Below are positions 25,453 to 33,668 of a stretch of 64,000 nt of DNA, piece by piece. The notes beneath the pieces were generated by a model that was not told the origin of the DNA, ran no database searches, and saw nothing but the letters and a program-made list of their open reading frames with translations. Source of the DNA: Chryseobacterium indologenes (GTDB lineage: Bacteria; Bacteroidota; Bacteroidia; Flavobacteriales; Weeksellaceae); the NCBI GenBank assembly GCA_002439165.1, contig DJTE01000015.1, positions 119,757-183,756 of the forward strand, given 5' to 3'. Numbering within the stretch: the stretch's first letter is position 1; the number at the start of each line of letters is the position of its first letter. Both the position numbers and the translations under genes were made by a program.

Positions 25453-27267
25453 ATGAAAATCCTTTCCAAATATCCTGTTCTTCTTACCCTATCGGTTACT
25501 CTTATCTTTTTTATACTCTGGCAGTGCAAAAATGATAAGCATCAGCCGGTAAATGAAGACCTGTCTTCTGTAAAAAGTGAAATCCTGAAAACCAATGCAG
25601 ATTTTGAACAACAGATCGGTGAACTGCTGACACTTGTTATCCAAAATGCCGACGAGAAAACACTTCAGGAAAAATTTGAAACACTCAGAAAAACCTATAA
25701 AAAAATGGAATGGGCAGTAGAATATTTTCTCCCCCATTCTGCAAGGTTTATTAACGGTCCCGCCCTTCCGGAAATTGAAATGGACGAACATACAGAGCTG
25801 GAACCTGAAGGACTTCAGGTACTGGAGGAACTCTTTTATCCTTACACAGCAGAAAATAAAGAAGAAACGGTTCGCCTCCTGAAAAAGCTAACCAACAAAA
25901 GCAATACGGTAAAAGCCAACTTCCAGGCAATCTCCATCAGTAAAGACCAGGTTTTCGATGCTGTACGGCAGGAGATATTCAGAATTTCGAGTTTGGGAAT
26001 CTCCGGATTCGACACCCCGGTTTCAGGAACATTTTTAAAAGAAATGCCTTATGCTCTGGAAGGAATCCGGTTGACATTACAGCAGATTTCCACGGAACAT
26101 TCCAGAAACAACTCTTTAAAAGAACTCAATACCGTTATAGATTCAGCCATTGCCGTACTGAAGAAAAATCCAGATAAAAATACGTTTGATTATGTGAATT
26201 TTATTCCGGATCACCTGAACAGAATTTCATCACTGATGCTTGAATTCAAAAAACAGGAAAATATCCCTAATATAGAAGTCACTTCAGCACTGGGTAAAAA
26301 TGCAGCTACTTTTTATTCTGAAAACGCATTTGATCCGAACGCCTTTACTCCCGGAAAAGAGTTTGCCTATTCAGAAGCCAAAGCTGCTTTAGGGAAACAG
26401 CTTTTTAATGATAAAATCCTTTCCGATAATAATGACAGAAGCTGTTCCACCTGCCATATTCCTGAGAAGGCTTTTACCGACGGACTGCCGAAATCAATGT
26501 CCCTGGCCAATTCCGAATTACAGAGAAACGCTCCTTCACTTAATTATGCGGGCTTCCAGCACGGTCAGTTCTGGGATATGCGAAAAGATGATCTGGAAGG
26601 CCAGAGTTCTGATGTGATCTCCAACAAAGAAGAAATGCATGGTGACCTGAATGTGATTCTCGGAAAAATCAACAAAGATCCCAAATACCTTCCCGAATTC
26701 AAAAAAATATACAGAACTCCCAAAGCAGAAACCTGGCAGCTGCAGAATCTGCTGGCAAGCTATATCCGTTCATTGGCCCGGTTCAACTCGGATTTTGATG
26801 AATATATGAGAGGAACTCAATCAGCCATGAACGAAAATCAGAAACAGGGCTTTAATCTTTTTGTTGGAAAAGCCCAGTGCGCAATCTGCCATTTTGTGCC
26901 ATTATTCAATGGAACGGTTCCTCCGAATTTCAAAAAAACAGAACAGGAAGTATTGGGAACAGCAGTGAATGGTAACAACAAAACGTTTGACCAGGATCCG
27001 GGCAGAGGAAAATTCCATCAGACAGTGGTATCTCTTCAGCATTCCTTCAAAACACCTACATTAAGAAACATCAGTAAAACAGCTCCTTATATGCATAACG
27101 GAGGTTATAGGACATTAAAAGAAGTGATGAATTTCTATAACAAAGGCGGAGGAAAAGGTTTCGGATTCAAAGTAGAAAATCAGACACTTTCGGATACACC
27201 TCTGAATCTTACGGATCAGGAAACGGATCAGATTATTGATTTTATGAACGCTTTAAATGACCGGTAA
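25453..27267 (+). CDS. Di-haem cytochrome c peroxidase-like lipoprotein with extra N-terminal domain
   Basis: The 604-aa protein has a signal peptide with a possible lipid-attachment Cys (WQCKN). Residues 40-280 form an all-helical region reminiscent of imelysin-like domains (GPALPEIE, EGLQVLEELFYP). The C-terminal half is a CCP/MauG-type domain with two haem c sites, CSTCH near residue 331 and CAICH near residue 476, and a YMHNGGYRTLKEVMNFY ending. Such enzymes reduce peroxide or oxidise protein side chains in the periplasm. It lies 66 bases after the PhoX-like gene. Confidence 0.85.
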   Translation: MKILSKYPVLLTLSVTLIFFILWQCKNDKHQPVNEDLSSVKSEILKTNADFEQQIGELLTLVIQNADEKTLQEKFETLRKTYKKMEWAVEYFLPHSARFINGPALPEIEMDEHTELEPEGLQVLEELFYPYTAENKEETVRLLKKLTNKSNTVKANFQAISISKDQVFDAVRQEIFRISSLGISGFDTPVSGTFLKEMPYALEGIRLTLQQISTEHSRNNSLKELNTVIDSAIAVLKKNPDKNTFDYVNFIPDHLNRISSLMLEFKKQENIPNIEVTSALGKNAATFYSENAFDPNAFTPGKEFAYSEAKAALGKQLFNDKILSDNNDRSCSTCHIPEKAFTDGLPKSMSLANSELQRNAPSLNYAGFQHGQFWDMRKDDLEGQSSDVISNKEEMHGDLNVILGKINKDPKYLPEFKKIYRTPKAETWQLQNLLASYIRSLARFNSDFDEYMRGTQSAMNENQKQGFNLFVGKAQCAICHFVPLFNGTVPPNFKKTEQEVLGTAVNGNNKTFDQDPGRGKFHQTVVSLQHSFKTPTLRNISKTAPYMHNGGYRTLKEVMNFYNKGGGKGFGFKVENQTLSDTPLNLTDQETDQIIDFMNALNDR

Positions 27268-27430
27268 AAACACAGGAAATCCGTTGCGGATTTAACAGAG
27301 ATTTCGCTATATGAATGCTTAATATCCAAATGGTTTTAACGATCGGAAACATAGCGTAAATCAATGTCATAACAAATCATAAAAACTTTTTCAAAAGGAG
27401 AAATATTACTATTTTTGAAATAGTTTTCGC

Positions 27431-29845
27431 ATGAAAAGGTTTTTAGTATTACTGTTTTTTCTGATGTATTTCTTTGGTTATTCACAATCAAAGATTACTG
27501 TCATTGATGAAACTGACCGAAAGCCTGTATCCAATGCAAAAGTATCCTGCGGAGGCAAAATTCTCGGCTATACCAATGTTCAGGGAGTTCTCGAATTTAC
27601 CGCCGCCTGCAATAATGTTGAGGTTGAAGCTGAACGTTATCAGAAGGAAATGGCTACCGTGGAAAATGACATGGAAATCTCCCTATCGAAGAAAATGCCC
27701 AAAACCACATCTATTGAAGAGGTGGTGATTGAAGATAAAAGCGATCCGCGGGCTTTGGAAATCCTTAAAAGGGTGAATAAAATGTTTAAAGACAATTCAC
27801 CGAAAAGCCTGGGATCCTACTCTTTCAAATCTTATGAAAAGGTTTCCCTGGATATTGATGAAGACAGCATCACCCAATTCAATAAATTTTTTGATGACGC
27901 CAGACTTTTCAAAAGGAAAAGAGAAAAAGATTCATTAAGTAATATATCTGCAAGACAGATATTTTCCAAAAGCAAACTCTTTCTGTGGGAAAGAGCCCAG
28001 GAGTTCGTCTACTCAAAAAAATACGGTGAAAAGATCAATATCCTGGACAACAGGATTTCCGGCCTTAAACAGCCCATCTATGAAATGATCGCACTTCAGC
28101 AGAGCAACAGGGATAAGGTCCCGAACCAGATCAAACAGGAAAACAGAGGACTGTACAGGTTCTTCCTCTCGGATACTATTGAAGTGGACGGAAGAAAAAC
28201 TTTCGTAATCAAATTCCGCGAAGTAAACTACAAAAAACAGGATAAAAAACGAAAGTACAACGGCGCGATCTACGTAGATACCGAAACTTACGGAATACAG
28301 AAGATCGAAAATTTCAGCAAAAATAAAAACGACGGAATTATCACGAGTACCTGGATTTTTTACAACAACAAATGGTTCCTCGCCCAGGAAAAGGTAAAAC
28401 TCCGGATGAGTAAGATGGCTATGGAAGATGATGATAAAGAAAATCCTGAAAATAACCCGGAAAAAAAAGCCCGCAGAAGTTTCGGGACCTATGCTTATCT
28501 TACCTCAAAATATTTCGATTTCAAATCGCCGGTTGAGGAAGCCCCCAAAGACTTCAAAGGCTATACATTCTCAGTGAAAAATGCAGACGGAAAACTGCTC
28601 GACCGATACAGAACAGATCCTTTAACGGAAAGAGAACGCAATACCTACACCACAATCGACAGCCTGGGCAGAAAATACAATATTGACAGCAAGGCCAGAA
28701 TTCTGACCGGGCTCATTAACGGACAGATTAGAGCGGGAATTGTAGATTTTGCAGTGGATGAAATCGTGAATTACAACTTATATGAAGGATTCAGGCTTGG
28801 GCTGAAAGCCAAGCTGAATGAGACTTTCAATCCTTATTTTTCCCCGGATTATTATTTTGCCTATGGTTTTAAAGACGATAAATGGAAATACGGAATCGGG
28901 CTGGATATGAAAACCACACTGGATAAAAATTCATTCTTCAGAATTGAATATTATAATGATGTAACTGCTTCCGGAGAATTTTACAGAAGATTGTGGAACT
29001 TCAAGATGAGAACAATGAACTATGGAAACAACATCAACAACGATAAGTATTATCACTTTAAGGGAGCTTCCCTGTCTTACCTGAATGATGTCACCAATGG
29101 TTTAACCCTTGTTTTTGCCGTCAAAAGAAATATCGAGGAAGCTAAATTCGACTATGCATTCAGAGGAAGAGGGGCTGCATTTGATAATTTCAACACCTTA
29201 TTCACCTTAAAGTATTCTCCTAATTCCACGAATATTATGACCCCTCAGGGAAAATCTATTATTGACCAGAAATATCCTGAACTGTATCTGAATTATGAAC
29301 AGAGCTATAAAGCATTGGGCGGAGATTTTAACTATACCCGTTTCGATGCCCTGTTTGTTCATAATTTTAAAACCATGCTGGGAACAACAGGTTTCAGGCT
29401 GTATGGAGGAATTGTTTTGGGGGAAGCCCCGATCTGGAAACATTTTACAATGAACGGACTGGCATCTCCAAGAAAGGATTTCAATTTCAACCTCACCTCT
29501 TATCTCGGTTTTGCCACACTGGAAGGCGGAAAATACTACAATGATAAATTTATCGCGTACTATTTCACTCACAAACTTCCCCTTTATTTCAAAAGTTTCG
29601 GGCAGAATATTTCCAGTTTTGATTTTGTACTGCGAGGGACCATCGGAGATATGAAACATCCCGAATATCACCAGTTCAGATTCAGAAAATTGGATCATCT
29701 GTATCAGGAAGTCGGGCTGGAATGGAACAACTTTTTATCCAGTTACTTTAATTTAGGATTGTTTTACAGAGTCGGCTACTACACCACTCCGAATTTTAAA
29801 CAGAACTTCGCTATCCAGTTCAAGCTGAAATTATTAGAATTTTAA
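27431..29845 (+). CDS. DUF5686 outer-membrane protein with carboxypeptidase-regulatory-like domain
   Basis: An 804-aa protein with a signal peptide (ending FGYSQS near residue 20). Residues 21-95 form a CarboxypepD_reg-like domain (ITVIDETDRKPVSNAKVSCGGK). DUF5686-type sequence follows (SDPRALEILKRVNKMFKDNSP, GSYSFKSYEKV). The C-terminal half has many amphipathic strands and ends FNLGLFYRVGYYTTPNFKQNFAIQFKLKLLEF, typical of an outer-membrane beta barrel with a terminal Phe. The function is not known; the family is common in Bacteroidota. A -7-like box TATTTTTG near 27409 lies just upstream. Confidence 0.8.
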   Translation: MKRFLVLLFFLMYFFGYSQSKITVIDETDRKPVSNAKVSCGGKILGYTNVQGVLEFTAACNNVEVEAERYQKEMATVENDMEISLSKKMPKTTSIEEVVIEDKSDPRALEILKRVNKMFKDNSPKSLGSYSFKSYEKVSLDIDEDSITQFNKFFDDARLFKRKREKDSLSNISARQIFSKSKLFLWERAQEFVYSKKYGEKINILDNRISGLKQPIYEMIALQQSNRDKVPNQIKQENRGLYRFFLSDTIEVDGRKTFVIKFREVNYKKQDKKRKYNGAIYVDTETYGIQKIENFSKNKNDGIITSTWIFYNNKWFLAQEKVKLRMSKMAMEDDDKENPENNPEKKARRSFGTYAYLTSKYFDFKSPVEEAPKDFKGYTFSVKNADGKLLDRYRTDPLTERERNTYTTIDSLGRKYNIDSKARILTGLINGQIRAGIVDFAVDEIVNYNLYEGFRLGLKAKLNETFNPYFSPDYYFAYGFKDDKWKYGIGLDMKTTLDKNSFFRIEYYNDVTASGEFYRRLWNFKMRTMNYGNNINNDKYYHFKGASLSYLNDVTNGLTLVFAVKRNIEEAKFDYAFRGRGAAFDNFNTLFTLKYSPNSTNIMTPQGKSIIDQKYPELYLNYEQSYKALGGDFNYTRFDALFVHNFKTMLGTTGFRLYGGIVLGEAPIWKHFTMNGLASPRKDFNFNLTSYLGFATLEGGKYYNDKFIAYYFTHKLPLYFKSFGQNISSFDFVLRGTIGDMKHPEYHQFRFRKLDHLYQEVGLEWNNFLSSYFNLGLFYRVGYYTTPNFKQNFAIQFKLKLLEF

Positions 29846-29860
29846 ATATACATAACGAAT

Positions 29861-30097
29861 ATGCAGTCAATAGAAATAAAAGCAGAACAGTTTTTTGAAT
29901 TATTAAAATTAAAAGACACTTCCATGTGGGCCATTTTCTCTCAGATGATCGACGGAAATGAAAAAGAAATCATCTTTTTAGACCGGGAAGATAAAATCCT
30001 ATTCAATTATGTTCTGCCTTCAACACAGGAAAAACTGGAAGAAGACAGAAAAGAATTTTCTAAACAGTTTGCAGATAAACTGGCTGAACTGAATTAA
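29861..30097 (+). CDS. Small acidic hypothetical protein, 78 aa
   Basis: A soluble protein with a helical N-terminus (IKAEQFFELLKLKDTSMWAIF) and a charged C-terminal helix (EDRKEFSKQFADKLAELN). It starts 15 bases after the DUF5686 gene and is probably co-transcribed. No family is recognised. It has clean codon usage for this genome and a separate ATG. Confidence 0.6.
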   Translation: MQSIEIKAEQFFELLKLKDTSMWAIFSQMIDGNEKEIIFLDREDKILFNYVLPSTQEKLEEDRKEFSKQFADKLAELN

Positions 30098-30280
30098 AAT
30101 TAGCCAGCTCTCTGAAGCCCGCTCTCCGCTCTCTGAAGTCTCCTGATTTTGGAGTATATTTTTAAACTTTTTCAAAGCATTGCACTACATCAGAAGACTT
30201 TGTGCAACGATAAATTCAAGTAGCGGGATGTTTTTTTCGATATACACCGTTGAATTTTAAAGCTTTGTGCTGATTTTTAT

Positions 30281-30313
30281 AAACCTAACAGGTCTTGGAG
30301 ACCTGTTAGGTTT
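30281..30313. repeat. Palindromic repeat, family copy 1
   Basis: A perfect 15-bp inverted repeat, AAACCTAACAGGTCT with its complement, loop TGG. The same 15-bp arms occur at 39868-39900 (loop TGA) and 40057-40089 (loop CGG). Followed by T residues, it could also end transcription for the convergent genes 29861 and folP. The rest of the gap 30098-30334 holds no gene. Confidence 0.85.
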
Positions 30314-30334
30314 TTATTTAAGCATACTCATACA

Positions 30335-31204
30335 CTACGATTGATTTCTCAAAAACTCATCCACCGTTTTTTTAGCTTCAGCCACATCGTGTACCCTTAA
30401 AATTTTAGCACCCTGTTCCAAAACTTTCCGGTGAAGTTTCTGGGTTTCTTCATTAATATCCATTGGTAATTTCCCTAGAGGCTTATAGATAAACGATTTT
30501 CTGGAAATCCCTATCAGCAGTGGAAATCTTTCAAATCCGAGATATTCCGTTTCCCCGATCATTTTCATCTGGTCATCCACGGTTTTTCCAAATCCGAACC
30601 CGGGATCAAGGATAATATCTTTTACTCCTTTCTGAAGCAGTTCATTTGTTTTTTGTGAAAAATAGCGGTTTACTTCCAGGGTGATATCTTCATATTTAAT
30701 CTTATCATGCATGGTCTCATAGGACGGATTAATGTGCATCAGAATATACGGAAGCCCGGTCTCAGCGGCTGTATCGAACATTTTTTCATCATACTGGCCG
30801 CCGGAAATATCATTAATCAAATCAATACCTTCATTAAAACCAAATTTTACGGTTTCCGAATAAAATGTATCCAGCGAAATCAACGCTTCCGGGAACTCTC
30901 TTTTGATCATGGAAATAATATTTCCCAGCCTTGCAATTTCTTCGTCACTGGTCAGAAATTCAGCATTCGGGCGGGTAGACTGCGGTCCCAGATCAATAAT
31001 AGAAGCGCCTTCTTTCAGGAGTTTTTCCGTATGTTTCAGGGCTGACTTTTCATTATTGAATGTTCCGCCATCAGAAAAAGAATCCGGGGTGAGGTTCAGA
31101 ATTCCCATAATTTTGGGGATATCAAGCTGTACCAAACGGCCATTGCAATTGATGGAATAAGTCTTGGAATGTAAGGACCGGAAGGGATGGATATCTGAGA
31201 ACAT
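30335..31204 (-). CDS. folP: Dihydropteroate synthase
   Basis: A 289-aa TIM-barrel protein. The pterin-binding motif MGILNLTPDSFSDGG is at residues 33-47 and DLGPQSTRPNAE near residue 75. DISGG near residue 133 and ILDPGFGFGKT near residue 199 complete the pterin site. The C-terminal LRVHDVAEAK motif is conserved. The enzyme joins 4-aminobenzoate with 6-hydroxymethyl-7,8-dihydropterin diphosphate in folate synthesis. A -7 box TATTTTTG (minus strand, 31238-31245) lies upstream. Confidence 0.95.
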   Translation of the reverse strand: MFSDIHPFRSLHSKTYSINCNGRLVQLDIPKIMGILNLTPDSFSDGGTFNNEKSALKHTEKLLKEGASIIDLGPQSTRPNAEFLTSDEEIARLGNIISMIKREFPEALISLDTFYSETVKFGFNEGIDLINDISGGQYDEKMFDTAAETGLPYILMHINPSYETMHDKIKYEDITLEVNRYFSQKTNELLQKGVKDIILDPGFGFGKTVDDQMKMIGETEYLGFERFPLLIGISRKSFIYKPLGKLPMDINEETQKLHRKVLEQGAKILRVHDVAEAKKTVDEFLRNQS

Positions 31205-31480
31205 GGAGCCGACGATTGATATTTGATTTTAGTACCGCAAAAATAGTGATTTTAAAGCCTTACGACCATCTGTTGTTATAAAATATGCATATAGATTCCC
31301 CGATATGAAATATAAATCTTCATGATCATCAAAGGGAAATCCACCTATAAATCCTTGAGCTTTAAACTTTGAACCTTGAACTCTAAAAACGGTACCCATC
31401 CTCCTCCGCTCACCACTCTCCCAACCTCTCCGTTTTCAAACCCAAAACTAATTCGTATATTTGAAAGATTAAGAGAATTT

Positions 31481-32044
31481 ATGTCAGAAACATCAGTACA
31501 GTTCGGGAAAGTTATCAGTGAATGCCGTGATTTATTCAGCAAAAAATTACAGGATTACGGAGCAGCATGGAGGGTTTTAAGGCCCAGTTCTATTACGGAT
31601 CAGATTTACATCAAAGTCAACAGAATCCGTACCCTTCAGATGACTGATAAAAAGATGGTGGATGAAAGTGAAGAAGGAGAATTCATTGCTATCGTCAACT
31701 ATTCCATCATCGGGCTGATCCAGCTTGAAAAAGGTCTTTCCAATGATTTTAATGAAAACAAGGAAGAGATCATGTCTCTTTATGATCAATATGCTCAGGA
31801 GGCCCTGGCTTTAATGGAAAGAAAAAACCATGATTATGGTGAAGCATGGAGAGATATGCGGATCACTTCCATTACCGATCTTATTTATCAGAAAGTACTG
31901 AGAACGAAACAGATTGAGGATAATCAGGGACAAACCATTGTTTCCGAAGGACTGGATGCCAACTATTTCGACATGCTGAATTACGCTGTTTTCTGCCTGA
32001 TCAAATTCTCTGAAAAAGAAATGAATTCTGAACCCCAAAAATAA
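31481..32044 (+). CDS. DUF1599 protein with two internal repeats
   Basis: ATG 31481 is chosen over a longer frame from 31376 because it is preceded by TATATTTG (about 31456-31463), a -7 box. The 187-aa protein has two copies of a motif: SKKLQDYGAAWRVLRPSSITDQIYIKVNRIRTLQ (about residues 18-52) and ERKNHDYGEAWRDMRITSITDLIYQKVLRTKQI (about 113-145). DUF1599 is also called nucleotide modification associated domain 1. The gene lies 6 bases before the DoxX-like gene. Confidence 0.8.
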   Translation: MSETSVQFGKVISECRDLFSKKLQDYGAAWRVLRPSSITDQIYIKVNRIRTLQMTDKKMVDESEEGEFIAIVNYSIIGLIQLEKGLSNDFNENKEEIMSLYDQYAQEALALMERKNHDYGEAWRDMRITSITDLIYQKVLRTKQIEDNQGQTIVSEGLDANYFDMLNYAVFCLIKFSEKEMNSEPQK

Positions 32045-32050
32045 TTTGAT

Positions 32051-33163
32051 ATGCTTAAAGGTTTATTACGTTTTATTATTGCTGTGATCTTCATCCTTTC
32101 AGGTTTTGTAAAGGCGGTGGATCTGGTAGGATTTTCCTTCAAAATGGAAGAATATTTTTCACCTTCTGTTTTCAATATGCCTTTCCTTGAAAAATTCGCA
32201 CTGCTGTTTTCAATAGTAGTAGTTGTACTGGAACTTTTCCTGGGATTTATGTTACTGCTTAAGATAAAACTAAAATTTACCCTTTCGGCATTAATCGCCC
32301 TTTGTATCTTCTTTGGATTCCTGACTTTCTACTCCGCTTACTTCAATGTAGTAACGGATTGCGGATGTTTCGGGGATGCGGTAAAATTTACACCGTGGCA
32401 GAGTTTCATTAAGGATATTGTCCTTCTTGCAGGGCTGATCCTTCTGTTTATCCTGTACAGAAAAGAATTCAGGAAGAAAGATGAGTATGGCAGCAGCAAT
32501 ACCCGGGAGTCTTCCGGCAAATTTAAATATTATATTCTGGGAATCTTCTCTCTGATCATGATTTACATTATGGCTCAGGGCATTATGCATGAACCGATGA
32601 TTGATTTCCGTGATTATAAGATCGGAACCAGCATCAAAGCTGAAAAAGAGAAGATTAATAAAAATCCGTCTGAATACAAAACCTTCTATTCCCTTAAAAA
32701 TCAGAAAACTGGAGAGACCGTAAATGTAGACCAGGACGACTATATCAAAGAAACAAAATACTGGGCCGAAGGTTCACCGTGGAAAATAGAAGAAGGAAAA
32801 AATAAATCTGTTCTGATTAAAGAAGGTTATAAGTCCGAGATCGCAAAATTCAAGATTGATGATCCTTCCGGAATGGAACTTACCGAGGAAATCATCAATG
32901 CTCCCAAAGCCATTCTCATCTTCTCTTATCATCCTAAAGACCTGTCTGCAGATCTTCTTCAGAAAACCGAAGCTAAGGTGAATGCCCAAAAAGGAGCAGT
33001 GATCTATGGTGTTTCTACGCTTCCGGACACTTTTAAAACCATTAAAAATACCATGATGGACGGAACAGCAATCAAAACCATTGCCCGAAGCAACCCTTTC
33101 GTACTGATACTGGAAAAAGGAAAAATCGTAGACAAACAGCCAGCGAAAGACTATATTAAATAA
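32051..33163 (+). CDS. DoxX-like membrane protein with periplasmic thioredoxin-like tail (BT_3928 family)
   Basis: The 370-aa protein has four membrane segments in the first 140 residues with the DoxX/MauE pattern (AVIFILSGFVKAVDLVGFSFKMEEYF) and a CGCFGD motif after the third. A fifth span lies at about residues 158-178. The remaining 190 residues are a soluble domain resembling a thioredoxin fold (APKAILIFSYHPKDL, GAVIYGVSTLP, NPFVLILEKGKIV) without a CxxC pair. It probably handles thiol or quinone electron transfer across the membrane. It is in an operon with DUF1599. Confidence 0.75.
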   Translation: MLKGLLRFIIAVIFILSGFVKAVDLVGFSFKMEEYFSPSVFNMPFLEKFALLFSIVVVVLELFLGFMLLLKIKLKFTLSALIALCIFFGFLTFYSAYFNVVTDCGCFGDAVKFTPWQSFIKDIVLLAGLILLFILYRKEFRKKDEYGSSNTRESSGKFKYYILGIFSLIMIYIMAQGIMHEPMIDFRDYKIGTSIKAEKEKINKNPSEYKTFYSLKNQKTGETVNVDQDDYIKETKYWAEGSPWKIEEGKNKSVLIKEGYKSEIAKFKIDDPSGMELTEEIINAPKAILIFSYHPKDLSADLLQKTEAKVNAQKGAVIYGVSTLPDTFKTIKNTMMDGTAIKTIARSNPFVLILEKGKIVDKQPAKDYIK

Positions 33164-33291
33164 CAGAGCAGCCAATGATGAATAGTGAATTTTAATAACA
33201 ATTATTCTCATAAATTAACTATTCAGCTGCGAAGCAAAACTGCCCATTTCACTATAAAAATCAATTATCAAATTAAAAACATACATTAAGA

Positions 33292-33642
33292 ATGCAAAAA
33301 TCAAATAAATCCATTGCCGGTTATCACCTTTTAATGATTCTTTCCTCAGTAGACGGAGAATTTGCTCCTGAAGAAGGAATGCTTGTACAGCAGTATCTGG
33401 CAGATGAATTTCCGTTCAGAATGAATCTTGATAACGAGCTTGAAACCCTTGCTTTATTACAGCCGGAAGAATGGAAAGACCATTTTGAATTCCATGCAAG
33501 ATGCTTTCATGACGATTCCACAGAAGATGAGCGTGTAAAATTTGCTGAATTTGCCAAAACACTCATCAAAGCAGACAATAAAGTGACCGATGAAGAGCAT
33601 ACTTTTTACAGGCTTCTGAAAAACCTGTGGAATATTGCTTAA
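33292..33642 (+). CDS. TerB-like helical protein
   Basis: A 116-aa all-helical protein. Features are ILSSVDGEFAPEEGMLVQQYL near the N-terminus and ADNKVTDEEHTFYRLLKNLW at the C-terminus, the two acidic helix-loop motifs that bind metal in TerB-like folds (D-G-E and D-x-V-x-x-E-E). The family is broad and its function here is not known. It is followed by the oligopeptidase gene after 26 bases. Confidence 0.65.
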   Translation: MQKSNKSIAGYHLLMILSSVDGEFAPEEGMLVQQYLADEFPFRMNLDNELETLALLQPEEWKDHFEFHARCFHDDSTEDERVKFAEFAKTLIKADNKVTDEEHTFYRLLKNLWNIA

Positions 33643-33668
33643 ACTGATCCAAAAAAACAAAATATACC

